64,000 nucleotides of DNA from Forficula auricularia. Its lineage: Eukaryota; Arthropoda; Insecta; Dermaptera; Forficulidae. How positions within the stretch are numbered: position 1 is the stretch's first letter; every line of letters begins with the position of its first letter. The stretch covers positions 18,097,079 through 18,161,078 of the forward strand of contig JALMQS010000128.1 of assembly GCA_024734495.1 (NCBI GenBank). Direction: 5' to 3'. Both the position numbers and the translations under genes were made by a program. The notes below the pieces were generated by a model, which saw only the letters and a program-made list of their open reading frames with translations, was not told where the DNA came from and did not search any database. This document shows, one piece after another, positions 25,923-40,900 of this stretch.

Positions 25923-28900
25923 TTATTTGCATCAAGCAGAGGACAACCTCTTTGTTTCTCTTTGTGAATCAACAACTCTGCTACTCTCGGCAAAACAAAA
26001 ACTTTTCAACCAAACCTATTCTATAAATTAGTCTTATTGACTCCATTACTCTCACCTTTATCTATTATTTCATTTATACATATAATTTTATTTTATTTTT
26101 AAAATATGCATAGATAATTTTATAGAACAAACATTTCGTCACTTTAATCAAATTCAAACAATTTTTCCTTCATCATAGAAATAGAGTTAAATTCTTTATC
26201 TATATTTAAAATAATACATAAGCATTATTTTGGTATTTAATTTTTTTAATCTTGAATCGATTGATTTGATTTTAGTATACTAGATGATTTAGAAATGTAT
26301 GAACAACAAAAACCATTTAAACTTAGTGACTTCATACAGATGGCTTATTTCCTAAATAATTTTTTATATAAAGCCGTTAATGGAAACCTTTTTGGTAAAT
26401 ACTAAATGCTTGCACACAAATCTATAAATATATTATAAATTATTTATTTTAATTATGTAATAATTATTTCTTTTTGATGTAAAAACCTTACATTCAAATT
26501 CTCTTTTTACAATGGCTCACACTCTTTTAATGGTTCTCTATCGGCGTGATTGTCGTCGATCCTATACCCCTGACAACCATTGGCTTATTAAAGAAGTTCG
26601 AGTTAGCACTTTTATAAATGATTTAGATAAAGGGAAGAAAAATGTTCAGGTGAATTGAGTTTTAATTAAAGATCTCGGGTAATTAATCATAAGCTATTAT
26701 ACATTATTAGATAAATTATGAAAAATCTTTAAATTAAAAAATAATAGTATCATGTCTATTTGATATCTAAAGTTTAATGACCATTCACCATCTAATGTGA
26801 AAGAAATTAATTTAGAAAAATTCTTGTTTTCGGTTATACAATAATTCAAATCTATGAAATCCTTTTGCCATGCTCTTCAATCTAATAATGGACAAAATAA
26901 TAAACCAACTTCCAAAACATCTAGGATACAAAATGGGAGATATTTCAATTCCAGTAGTATGCTATACTGATGACGCAGTCCTGTTAGCAGAATGTCAAGA
27001 GGATCTACAGACACTCTTGAATACATTCCAAAGAGTCTGTGATCGGCTCAATATGGAAATCTCAATAAAAAAAAAACCAAATCCATGGGTATATCTAAAA
27101 CAAACACTACTTGTAATTTACAATTAAATAACATCCCCATAGAACAACTATCGAAATTCAGCTACCTGGGGTGGAAATTTCAAGCAAAAGAAATTTAAAG
27201 GACGAAGTGAAGTCGCAAGTGTTTAAAGGCGCAAGAATTTCCGGCTGCCTTTATAATTTAATATGGAAGGACACATTTATGTCCCCGGAAAGCAAAACAC
27301 GCATCTACAAATCTTGCGTTCGGCCTGTAATAACATATGGCGCCGAAGCAAGGGCGGATACAATTCTTACACAACAACTACTCCGAACAACCGAAATGAG
27401 AATTGTAAGAACCATACACGGGAAGACGCTACGCGACAGAATCTACAGTGAAGAACTAAGGAAGGGAAGTGGGATAAAAGATATAATTGAACGGGTTAAT
27501 GATCGAAGGCGATATTGGGCCCAACATGTTGAGAGAATGTCTGACGACCGTCTCCCGAAGATTGTTCTGCATAACCGTTCAGGGGGGTACAGAAGCAGAG
27601 GCAGACCAAAGAAAAGATGGAAGGAAAGCTACGACCCCAAAGGCTGAAACAAATTGGATAAACAGACACGTGTGTCTATTTAAAAGATTAAGAAGAAATC
27701 CTTTTGAGTTCTGGGGATTCTTAAATTCTTTTACTATCACGGATTCCCAAAATTTCGATAAAAATAAACAAAAAAATTATTGAACACTTAATCAATTTTA
27801 TTTAAAAGAGAAATCAAAAAGAATTCGTTTAAAAAACCTTTAATTTAAATAATATAACCTTCATTCAGTTAAAAAAACGCCTGGCGATCCTACGGAGTGA
27901 GACTTTATATGGTATGTTAGTTTTGTTGCATGAATCCGTGAGTTGGCAATCTAATTACAGTAATCAAAAATCAAATTCCCAAAATGACCAAAAAGATAAA
28001 AATATTGTGGGATACCTATTGCTTTAAATGTTAATCTGTAATTTTGGGTTAAATTTACAATATATTTAAATAATTTTAGACAATGAATGCATCTCTTAAC
28101 TGTCACCTGACATTCTTAATATTACTTTTCCTAAAATGATAGAATACAGAATTCAAACTTCATTTTTTATTGATTCAGATGCTATTACAAAAAATGCCGC
28201 ACATCATTCCACATAATGAACGTGTTCAATTATTTCGTAAATATGTTGCAAATGAGAAGACTGTTTTGGGTTTGACTGAATCTGCTTGCGCAAGTGCTAC
28301 ATCTACCCTGATAACTGTTCACAGGTAAAATAAAATTCTGTTAATTTTTTATTCTCATTATATGCTCTCATCTTGAGTTTAAATATCTAAATAAGGAGTT
28401 TTCAAAGATTGAATTAAGTAATTTATTTTTAAAGATCTCGTATTGTGGAAGATGGTTATCGACAACTCGCGCTTCTACCTCCACAGGCCCTTAAAGGTGT
28501 AATAAGGGTCCGCTTCATAAATGAACAGGGCCTCGATGAAGCTGGAATCGATCAAGATGGCGTTTTTAAAGGTTTTTTATAAACTATATGAAATTTACTT
28601 AATATTGACAAGCCTTTCTTAAAGTTTATCAATTATTTTTTTAATTCAATCCAAAAAATGAAATAAATATCTAATAGCTTTATTATAAAATTTTACTATT
28701 AACATATTTTTATATGATTCTTAAAATTGTTTTCTAAGCTTTTGCTTAGACCCCTCATGGTATAAATAAAGTCTAACATTCATCTCATTATCTCATTTGG
28801 TGTGAATATTTCAAATATCTTCAGACAAATATAAAACTGTCGAGCAAGAAAAATAAATCATTAACCTAATCATCACTACTTCAAAATATGTATAAAAACC

Positions 28901-31900
28901 TATTTTGAGCATCTAAAAAAAAAAAAAAATTAAGCTTATTCAGTAATTATACCGATTTTTCTCTTTTTATCTCCAAGCGACCAAATATCTCTTCGTTTAG
29001 GACAGGCTAGCCCAACCCAGAAACACATCTGGCCCGCGGCTTGAAAATATTTTTACAACTTGTTTCACTGATTATTATAAATTATTTTGTAATATTTATA
29101 TAAAATTAATATTTTTTTTAACCAAATTTTATTTAACAAACTTACAAACATTATAATTAATATTCAAACGACTCCCAATCTATCACAAACCCAAGGGTCG
29201 AAAATAATTTTTTCTTTGCTCCGGGGCGCAATCACAACGAGGCCTCGTCGAAAGACACTTATAAATTAAATTGGGGAACGAAGAAAATATTTTTTATATT
29301 GCAGACAAAAGGATCAGCCGGGGTTCGAACCCGGGACCTTAACATGTGCGCTGCGATGCTTTCCATGAGAACTTGAATATAGTTTAAAAATAGTCAGGCC
29401 ACTACAGAGCTGATAAAAATGAACGAGGAAGAGATTAAAGAAATTCCATAATTCATATAGACATTAGGTATTAGCTTGAGTTCGGGGATCAGTGGCTAAC
29501 AGGATATAGAAGCTAAGGCTCTTATGAAAAGCATCTCAGCGCACATGCGAAGATCCCTGGTTCGAACCCCGGCTGATCCTTTTGTCTGTAATATAAAAAA
29601 ATGTTTTCTTCGTTCCCCAATTTAATTATAATTAATGTGTATGCTAACACTTGATAATAAATTATTTACAATTTTGAGTATCGATTGAATCACTCCCTTC
29701 TGGGTCCTGTTATTTTTTTAATAATAAAACCACTTAAAAATTGTAATTCAACCCAATCACACCACAAAACCTCATTTTTTGCTGTCGAAACCCAACCAAT
29801 AGAGTTTTAAAAAGAACCGTTTTTTACACTACTTCAAATTTTTATTTATTTATTTTTTTTTTTCTTGCCCGCGCTATTCCAGTTTGGGCGCACCCCTGGT
29901 CTAGGACCTTTAGATTTGAAATGGTCGATTGGCTTAAAAACTATTAAAGAATATTTGATTGTATCATTCCACTTAATCTTATTTTTATAATCAAATTTTT
30001 ATAAATTCTTATATATTTTTTTTTTTAAATTTGACTAATCATTTAATTTTATTAATTTATTTTTTTAGAATTTTTGGAAGAAACGATTAAGCGTGTTTTT
30101 GATCCATCATTGAATCTTTTTCGTGTTACTAGTGAGGAAAGACTTTATCCTTCTCCGACTTCATATCTTCAAGATAATCATCTTCAACTTTTTGAGTTTG
30201 TTGGACGAATGTTAGGGAAAGCAGTATATGAAGTAAGTTTATTTTGGTTTAATCCAATTATTAGGATTATTCTTATCAAAAATATAGGGGTTGTCCATTA
30301 AATACTTACGCAACAGAGAAGGAGGGGGCGTATAGCAGTATGACCAAGCGTTACAATATATGACGAGAAGGAAGGAGGGGATCAGAGCCTCCTGACCTCA
30401 TTTAGATACATATATCAATTTAATTTATATTTTTTTAACTATAATTTCATTTTTGACTTTTACTGTCATAATATGTAGTTGAGTCAAAAACCCAATTGAT
30501 TTATTATTATTAAAAAATTAAAATTTTGTACTCCCACTACTTATTTTCTTTTAAATAACACAATTTCTATGAATATACTTGTATAGGGTGGGCCATTTAA
30601 CTTTTGGAATTTGAATCGGCTATAAAAAAAAACTAATGAATATTTTTTCAAAATTATGAGTTTATTAGAAAGATTGGACATTTTCATTTATGAATGAAAC
30701 ACAAAATCATTATTCGATTTCCAAAAACAGTGCGCAAAAGATCGATTGTTACGTTGGCTGTCTGCAAGTGGCCCCGTCCTGTTGAAACCAAATGTCACCC
30801 ATGTCATCCTTTTCAATTTTTGGAAACAAAAATGTTTTTCATTCTTAAATGTAAATGTCCAAACTCATAATTTTGAAAAAATATTCATTAGTTTTTTTAT
30901 AGCTGATTCAAATTCCAAACATTAGATGGCTCACCCTATATTACTGAAATTTATACAAATTAGCATTCATTTTTCTTTTAAGGTATCGTGTCCTAATTAT
31001 AGCTAGAGGATCTACAAAAATGTGATTAACTTTGAAAAAGGGCTTAGGGGCGGAGGAGGTAAAAACATGCCAGGATTTTGCGTGGCATATTTATGGACAG
31101 TCTCATATAAATTAAAAGATTAACGAAAATAAAATATAACAATATAAAATATTTTAAAATAAAATAAATATTAAATTATATTAAATAAAATCATTTAAAA
31201 CCCTCAAAAATCAACAAAAATAAATATAATAATTATATTTTATTCACAAATGGAAAATGTATTTTTAAATGAATAGGGCATCGTAGTGGATGTGCCGTTT
31301 GCATCGTTTTTTCTCTCTCAACTTTTGGGACAACAACATCAAGCACTTTATAGTTCAATGGATGAATTACCATCCCTGGACCGTGATCTCTATCGAAGCC
31401 TTACTTTTATTAAACATTTACAGGTAATTTCAATACTTTCACTTAATTCAACAAATAATTAATTCGTATAAAAATAATGTTCTATTCTTTTCAGGGTGAT
31501 GTACATGAATTGGATTTAACTTTTTCTGTTGATGAAGATTGTATGGGCAAAATAATAACTCACGAACTTGTTCCCGGAGGGAAACTTATACCTGTGACTA
31601 ACGAAAATAAGTAAATATTTTATAGAGAATTTATAAAAGGAAAATATATTTTTAAATTAATAATCAATATTTTATCAAATTGAAAATTATTTAAGTAAAA
31701 TTTATATATTAACGCTGAGCAGGTGGGTAGTAAACTGGTGAAATATGAAACGCAAATGCATGATAGATGGATTGGGCTGACGCTAGCATCTCATTGCCGT
31801 AGAAAAAAAATTCTTATATACATATTAATTATAATTATTTTCCATACGCGTTTTCTACTCATAGTATTTTCAATAAAAGAAAACTTACAGGTGTTTATTC

Positions 31901-34900
31901 AAAATCCGGGGAAAATTCCTTAATGAAATTATGAGAAAATTTTTTAAGAGTAGGTTATAATGAAAGCAGTGCATAAATTATTTAATTTTATTCAATTTCC
32001 GTCTATTTTGTTTTGTAGACCCTGAAGAAGGAGAGAAAAAAAAGTCTCTGAAACGTCGGAAATTGAATAAAATTAAATAATTTATGTAATTTTCTAATTA
32101 ATATATTAAAGAATTATTAACATATTCTCGATTAGCCCGCATGACGCTTTTTATATCAAACACTGATATGGATCACCAAATGGATTTTTAATCTGAGATG
32201 TTATATATTCAATCCCCCAGTCTAGCGCGCTTGATCTTTTAACACGTGTGTTAGGTGTTTGCCATCAATTAATCATAAGTTTCCTGTATTTGATTCAATT
32301 GCGAATCCAATGTAGGTGAATTTTGTCAGATATTAAGTGAAAATAATATCCGAATTTATATATTTCTGTGTTGAAATAATGAATTTAAATAATTTTCTAA
32401 TTAATATATTAAAGAATAATTAACATAGTAAAGAGAATTGTTTTTGATCGCGTTTTTAAGTAAGATATATATATATCACTTGACTACTGCTGGTTGAGGC
32501 TATTGGAGTCTGCTGAATCTTAAGTCTGGACCAAGAGAGAATGAAAACGATGTGATCCATCTAGCTATGATCCAGCATCATTTCGCGATTAGCTCGCATG
32601 ACGCTTTTTATATCAAACACTGATATGGATCACCAAATGGATTTTTAATCTGAGATGTTAATTATTCTTTAATATATTAATTGGAAAATTATTTAAATTC
32701 ATTATTTCAACACAGAAATATATAATAAATTCGGATATTATTTTCACTTAATATTTGACAAAAATCTGCAAAAAAACTGCAACTGATTGACGAACGAAGA
32801 AAATTTAAGAACAGAAAAGACGAAGAAGGGAAAGAAACATATAAAAAATTAAGATGGAAAGTTATAAGAGAATGTAGAAAAGCAAAAGAAAAAATGATTC
32901 AAGAAAAATGTAAAGAAGTCAACGAAAATCTAGTATTGGGAAAAGTTGATGTAGCCTATAGGGCAATAAAAAGAAATTTTCAAGAAGACAAGCCAAAAAG
33001 CAAGAACATAAGAGATAAAGGAGGCCACATTATTCTAAACGAAAACGAACAGGCAAATAGATGGAAGGAACACCTAGAAGAACTCTATGGAGAAGAAAAA
33101 ACAATGAACCCAATAGAAGAAGAAGAATCTGTGGATGAAAACGAATTAGGAGACCCCATACTCAGGTCAGAATTCGAGACAGCTTTGAAGGAACTAAAAA
33201 ATAATAGAGCACCCGGAATAGACAATATACAAGCTGAAATCCTAAAGAACTCTGGAGAAAAGGCACATGACAAACTTTTTGAACTAATTAGCAAAATCTA
33301 TAAATTGGGAATCATCCCAAAAGATTTCGAAAAAAACAAAATAGTCACACTTCCCAAAAAGACAGGCGCGGATAAATGTGAAAATTTCAGGACCATTAGC
33401 CTAACCTCACATGCCTCCAAAATCCTAACCAAAATAATCCAAAGAAGAATAGAACAAAGAGTTGAAGAAAATCTGGGGGAAGACCAGTTCGGCTTTAGAA
33501 GAAACAGAGGCACCCGAGAAGCAATTCTCTCTCTTAGACTAATAATAGAAAGGGCTTTTATCAGGGAAGAATCTGTCTACATCGGATTCATAGATCTAGA
33601 AAAAGTATTCGATAACGTCAATTGGGAAATTATGTTTAAAATATTAAAACAGGCGGGAATAAAATTCAGAGAGAGAAGACTAATCTACAATCTATATCAA
33701 AACCAGACGGCAATTATAAATATTGGTGATGAACAAAGAGAAGCCAAAATAAAAAAAGGTGTAAGACAAGGATGTGTGCTGTCACCCATGATTTTCAACT
33801 TATACATAGAAGAAGCGATTAAAGAATTCAAAGACAAAATTGATACAGGTATAGAAATCCAAGGTCAAAAGATCGCTATGTTAAGATTTGCAGATGACAT
33901 TGCCCTTCTAGGAAGCAATAAAAAAGAATTAGAGGACGCCTTGAATGGAATTAACCAAATCCTAATAGAAGAAATCAAAATGAAAGTAAACAAGAATAAA
34001 ACCAAGGTCCTAGTATGTACAAAAAAAGAACAAACGAGACAGGAATGCATCAAAATTAACCAAGAAAACCTAGAAGGAGTTAAGGAATTCCGCTACCTAG
34101 GAAGTAAAATAACATGGGATGGGAGGAGCAAAAATGAAATTAAATCAAGAATTGCCCAAGCAAAAATGGGGTTTAATTCAAAACAAAAACTACTATGCTC
34201 CTCCTCAATCAGCTTAGCAAACAGAAAGCTGCTATTGAAGACATATGTATGGAGCATAGCCATGTACGGGTGTGAAACCTGGACAATTGGAAAAGCGGAG
34301 AGAAAGAGATTGGAGGCTTTCGAAATGTGGTGCTACAGAAGAATGATGAATATCAAATGGATGGATAAAATTACAAATGAAGAAGTTCTTGGAAAAATCG
34401 GAGAAAGAAGAACCTTGTGGAAGAGTCTGAAGAAGAGAAGAGGTCAGATGATAGGGCACACACTGAGACATGGGGGACTGCTTAGGGATATCTTGGAGGG
34501 GGAGGTGGGAAAGAAAAGGGGAAGGGGAAGACCCAGATTAGAATATTTCAACCAAATAATTGGGGATATGGGATGCCAGACATTTAGAGAGGTTAAACAG
34601 TTGGCGGAGGACAGAGTCGAGTGGAGACGGATTGTTGCATCAAACCAGTCTTAGGACTGTATACTCAATGATGATGATGGACATCGATTCACAATTGAAT
34701 CAAATACAGGAAACTTATGATTAAATAATTTATGAACAGCCTTTCATTATAACCTACTTATTTCGCTTACCAGTCCGCCTTTCTAAGAAAATAAATAAAA
34801 AAATTTTAATAGTATTTGATTTGTTGAATTTTGGGTTTGTCCCCTTCTTTGGAATCATCTTAAAATAATCGAGGAAAAAAAAATTGGCATCTCCTAGTTT

Positions 34901-37900
34901 TAATAAGACGAGATGATACATAGCCTCTGTCACTCAAGAGATCATGCAAAATAGGTCAATAAAAATTATCTCAATCGAATTTATAGATTTAGAATGAAAC
35001 CTTGATAAACTTTCAAACTTTTTAAAGAAATCAAAAGAGTTTGTCATCTTCTAAATTCGTGAAGATCAGAATGCATATGTATTCACCCCCTCGGGATCGA
35101 ACCCGAGTGCAAAAAAAGCAATCTGGGCCAATTTGAAACACTATCTTTTTTATCATGATTTGGCTATGTGTTTAAATTTAGAATCACTAGATGACAAAAT
35201 TTTACAAATTATCTCAAGTTTTGAGTGAAATTTTTACGAGTATTATATATGTCAGATAGGTACATTTCACATGTTAGCCGTTGGTCCTGATTGCTTTTTT
35301 TCCACTCGAGTTCATTTCCCTATGAGGTGAAGAGAGACGTACTGTTTGTTAACTTTGGTGTCTCTTGACTAATGGGAACCTAATCCAAATTAACCAAGTT
35401 TGGATTAGTTGTGGCACTTACATCCTTTACTTTTTTGCTCATTTATTATTTGCTATCATTTAAAACATTGACGGGAGTCGGGTTAGCCGAGCTGGCTAAC
35501 GCGCTGGCCCTGCTTCGGCATCGATGATGACGATGTTGGAGCGGAAGGCCGGGGTTCGATCCTGGCTAGCATATAAAATTTCTACCTATAAATAAAACTC
35601 AGCTCCCTCACTAACCCTACTAACACTTTACTGATGTGCTGTCTAAATGGGCTTTGTTCCCGGTGACAATAAATAAAAAAAAAAAAAAAACATTGACATT
35701 TCATATTTTATTCAAATTAAATACTGTTTCAAACCAACAATTTAAACTTTATCTAAAAATTTTTAAATAATTTATTTTTTCTAACATTTTTAATTTGAAT
35801 TGTTTTTGTTTTTATTTTTTTGAAGGGGGCATTTTAATCAATCGAGAAGCCCTGGGCTGCAGCCCTTTTTGGACCATGCCTAAATCCCCCCTGGGGTGAA
35901 TACACATAATGTGATAACAATCATCAATAGAACTTGGATTTAGTAGAAATCAAACTCTCGTGATTTCTTAAATAATTTTAAATCTGATACCGGCAATTTG
36001 AACTTTTACAAACTTTTCCTCTTTCTAATATAGTTTAGATATTATATAAAAAACGCCTTTGTATACTCGCTCATGGATTTTAATATTTATAATTTTCTAA
36101 TACAAATAAGAAACTTGTTAATAGTATAAAAACTTTAATAAACTACGTTTATAATTGTGAGTAAAAGAAATTTACAAAGCCATTCACACTAAATAAATTG
36201 CTAGTCGCTTCAAAATTAAATTTTAAATCTTAATGTGCTAAAAGTAGCTTATAAGTTTAAATAATAATTTGCCTTGCTAAGTTGTTTCTCTTCACAAAAA
36301 AATTTAGCAACTGAGTTTTTATCAATAAGAAATTTTTTATATTTCTTTGTGTCATGAACAAAATACATTTTTTATAAGGAGGATGAATGAAATTGTTGCT
36401 TCTTTCCGGTAATTTTTATTTTTACAACTGGTTTATCCAAATATTTCGAGAGCACTGCGGCATCTCTTCCTCAGTGGAAACCACCCACTCACCAATAAAC
36501 CGACCTCATCAGATTGCACAAATCAACGACAAAAGCTTGATAAAACACTATATACTTATATCAATTTCACAGTAAAAAGATGACAACCATATTTGTTAAC
36601 ATTAAGGACCAGTTGTATGTCAGTTGGTAAACTTTTTAAACGTTGACAAAGGGGGTAAAAAACCTTATAATTCACTTTGTGCCTGACTGGATGGCCACAA
36701 TGTGAATTATAAGGTTTTACCCTTTGTCATCTGATTAGCCATCCCGCCGGCCACAAGGTGAATTATAAGGTTTTACCCTTTGTCAACGTTTAAAAAAGAG
36801 TTTACCAACCGACATACAACGGCTTGTAAATGTTTTAACGAAGTCCGTACTATCGAAATATAATGATATCATCCTCCTTTAAAAATTAACATATCCATTA
36901 CGCACCAAGCCTTTTAAATTTCTTATTAAACATTTTTATTTCAGAATTAATTATATTCACTTAATGGCACATTTTCGAATGCACACTCAAATTAAAGAAC
37001 AAAGCGGCAGCTTTTATTCGTGGTTTTCGATCTATTATCAATCCAGAATGGCTTAGTCTTTTTTCCACTCCTGAGGTAAATAACGAATTTACTTTATAAT
37101 ATATATAATAATATCTTTTATATGTATATTTATTATTATGATATTTAGTTACAAGGTTGATTTCTGGAGATAACGTACCTCTAGATTTACGAGATTTACG
37201 TCGTCATACCCAATATTATGGAGGATTTCATGATTCTCATCGGGTGGTGTGCTGGCTCTGGGATATTCTTGACAGAGATTTTAATGATAATGAACGACGA
37301 TTGTTTCTTAAGGTAACTTACTTTTTTCCTAATGGATAATAAATTTAAAATTCAAAATAAATTAAAAATCACCATTATTCTACATTAAATTCATTAATAA
37401 TTAATAATTTAATATTAATAATTAATTTAATTTAATTTAAATTTATAATAGAGTTTTAGCAGAGACGGATTAACCTAAAGACAAGCTAGGCAACTGCCTG
37501 TAAGGCCTTCCCGCCCGAGAAAAATAATTATCTTGTACAATATTCCTCAGAGTAATTAAATTTGATACTTTCGTTTTATAAATGTTAAGGTAGTTCTTTC
37601 ACAAATGCAAAAATTCAAAGAAGTCTTTGAAACTTGGAATATAAGTCATTAAAAGTATAATACATACTGTTAAAAATTTGAAGACGATTTACCACACCAA
37701 ACATGAAATAATTGCGATTAAAAATGACATATTTAACATAGGATAGATAGGGAAAGGGTGGGGATATGATCATTATTTTATTTTTTTTCATTGAAGGACT
37801 TTCACCATCTTGATGAAAAACTAATATTTGTTAAAATAATATATTCGGAGTAACTTCAAAAAATTGAAATTATTTACACGTAGTTTTGATAAAAAACAAA

Positions 37901-40900
37901 CATTTTTGGGCGATTCTTTTTAGAGGAGGGGATATAAGCACAATGGCTTGGGAACGATTAGGCTAGTATGTGTGTATCCATATAGAGATTTCGTAGTGTG
38001 AGAGTGGACAGTCACCTTAAAAAAATATAACCAAAAATTTTAGTTCCGTTCATATTTATAGAGTGGTTACGAGGCTAAAAACTTTTTGTGTGGATTGTCG
38101 GAAAGAATCTCCTTAGTTCAAAAACTAGATGTTATTTCATTTAAACTTCAAATAATTTTATTCAAAAGTGAATGTACAATATTGCTTTTTGAACGTCAAT
38201 TTTCTATTTCTAAAGAAGTCTGATCATTACAAGAACCACTGGTGAACGTATTTTTCAAGATGGAAGCTTCTAAAAAACTGTCTTCGATCACCATTGGCTT
38301 AAAGCTCGTTTGAATGCACTTGCAATAAAGCCATTCAATATGATATCTTGGAAAAAATTGATTTTCAAGATGTATTGAAAGCATTCATGAAAATAAACTG
38401 CAACGGATCGTTGCTAAACTTTATCAAATTCATTTGAAATATTAATATGTTTGTTCCTTTATTATTAATCACATTTCACTTGCAATTTGTAGTTCATATT
38501 GACATTAATTCAAAAATAATTCTCATTTAATAGTTGAGGAATAACCATTCTACGTTTGATTTTTGACATTTCGGTTTTTATTAGTAACCATTGCTGAAGA
38601 CATGGAGGAATCGACTTAAAATCAAAAATAGCCATCGATTCTCATCTAATACTTGAGGAATAACAATTCTGCATTAGGTTTGACGTTTCGATTATTATTG
38701 GTAACCATTGCTGAAGGCATGGAGGAATCGACTTAAAATCAAAAATAACGATCAATTCTTATCTAATACTAGAGGAATAACCTTATTGCATTCCATTTTT
38801 GATGTTTGACTATTAATGGCAACCTCTACTGAAAACGTGGAAGAATAGACTTAAAATCAAAAAAGACTAAATTCTTTTATGGCAAACAACAAGCATGAGT
38901 TGTTTGCAAAAAGATTTTAGTCTTTTTGATTTTAAATCTATTCTTCCGTTTTCAGTAGGGTTGCCATTAATAGTCAAAACATCAAGCGGTCTGTAAGGTA
39001 TTCCTCTAGTATTAGATATGAATCGATCGTTAACTTTAATTTTTTAAGTCAATTCCACTCATGCATTACTAAGCACTGGTTACCAATAATAATCGAAACG
39101 TCAAGCATATTAGGAATTGTTATTCCTCAAGTATTAGATAATCGATATTTTGCAAGTCGATTCTCAATGCTCGGCAATGAATATCAATAAAAACCGAAAC
39201 CTCAAAAATCAATATAAAATGGTTATTCCTCAAATTTTAGATGAGAATCAATCGCTATTTTTGGTTTAAAGTCGATACCTCTATGTCCAGCAATGGTTAC
39301 CAATTAAAACCGAAACGTCAAAAATCCAATATAGAATGGTTATTTCTCAAGTATTTGATGAGACTCAATCGCTATTTTTGGTTTAAAGTCGATTCCTCTG
39401 TCTTCAGAAATGGTGACCAATAAAAACCGAAACGTCAAAAATCCAATATAGAATGGTTATTCCTCAAGTACTATATGAGAATCAATCTTTATTTTTGGAT
39501 TAAAGTCGATTCCTCTATGTCTTCAGCAATAGTTTTTAATAAAAACCGAAACGTCAAAAATCCAATATAGAATGGTTATTCCTCAAGTATTTGATGAGAA
39601 TCAATCGCTATTTTGGTTTAAAGTCGATTTCTCTATGTCTTCAACAATGGTCACCAATAAAAACCGAAACATTCAAAAATCCAATATAGAATGGTTATTC
39701 CTCAAGTATTTGATGAGAATCAATCGCTATTTTTGGTTTAAAGTCGATTTCTCTATGTCTTCAGCAATGGTTACCAATAAAAACCGAAACGTCAAAAATC
39801 CAATATAGAATGGTTATTCCTCAAGTACTATATGAGAATCAATCGCTATTTTTGGTTTAAAGTCGATTTCTCTATGTCTTCAGCAATGGTCACCAATAAA
39901 TACCGAAACGTCAAAAATCCAATATAGAATGGTTATTCCTCAAGTATTTGATGAGAATCAATCGCTATTTTTGGTTTAAAGTCGATTCATCTATGTCCTC
40001 AGCAATGGTCACCAATAAAAACCGAAACGTCAAAAATCCAATATAGAATGGTTATTCCTCAAGTATTTGATGAGAATCAATCGCTATTTTTATTTAAGTC
40101 GGTTCCTCTATGTCTTCTGCAAAGGTAAGGGATAAGAAAACAACGCAGTTGCTATGGTTACTTATAAAATTTCCTCCCAAATTTTTAGCATTTCACAGAG
40201 AGAAGCCTATCCATTCTTATTTAAGCAAGGCTAAATGAGCTATATTAAAAGGTTCAAATGAATAAATTTTAAAGAATTAAAAAAATTAAAAAAGTACTCT
40301 CTTACTCTAGAGTAAAGTACTTTAAAATATAATTTTGCTAAAAACTTTTGTTATCCTTTTTTGTGGTCCCCAAGGTACTTAATTAGGATATTAAATTTCA
40401 TCAAAATTGGTTAAGTCATTTTCAAGATATTTAGAAAAAACTAAAAAAGTACTGAAATAAAGTACTAATGTTTGTGGGTCGATATGTACCAAAATCTAAT
40501 CAGCGCTTCATTTTGTTCAAAAATTTTAGGTTTTCAATTTCATTTTCAATCGGTGCAACGGTGTGGAAAAAATCATTAGGCCAAAAAAACGATAACATAC
40601 ATCCATCCATCCATACATACATACATACATCCGCACGCACTAAATGAAAAAATGGCACTTTTTGGCCTCGACGAGATTGTATAATTTTTTGGCAAAAACC
40701 GTCACGTGCTAAATTCAGCTAATTGAATACTACAATTTGTGACTTTAATTTAGTCCATGGGTTCCGTAGTCTTTACCTGAGGACCCTTTGAAGCCACGCG
40801 CTTGCCCCGAGAGCGANNNNNNNNNNNNNNNNNNNNNNNNNNNNNNNNNNNNNNNNNNNNNNNNNNNNNNNNNNNNNNNNNNNNNNNNNNNNNNNNNNNN

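Larger units (their letters stand above)
36336..38387 (+). repeat. 2.05-kb direct duplication, first copy
   Basis: Near-identical to 41382-43433, with scattered single-base insertions or deletions. Contains the frameshifted exons 17 and 18 and a Harbinger MITE. It ends at GCATTCA, where the satellite element begins. Confidence 0.92.

Noticed and set aside
25736..26026. 96-residue open frame on the plus strand
   Set aside because: It runs through a perfect foldback and a TA microsatellite (poly Tyr-Ile); not a gene.
29486..29579. A functional tRNA gene
   Set aside because: It has an acceptor-like stem and a B box, but is 94 nt with no clear anticodon arm, and a diverged inverted copy lies next to it; a SINE head explains it better.
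38530..40130. CRISPR-like array
   Set aside because: The 119-bp units are contiguous tandem repeats with no spacers, in a eukaryotic genome.
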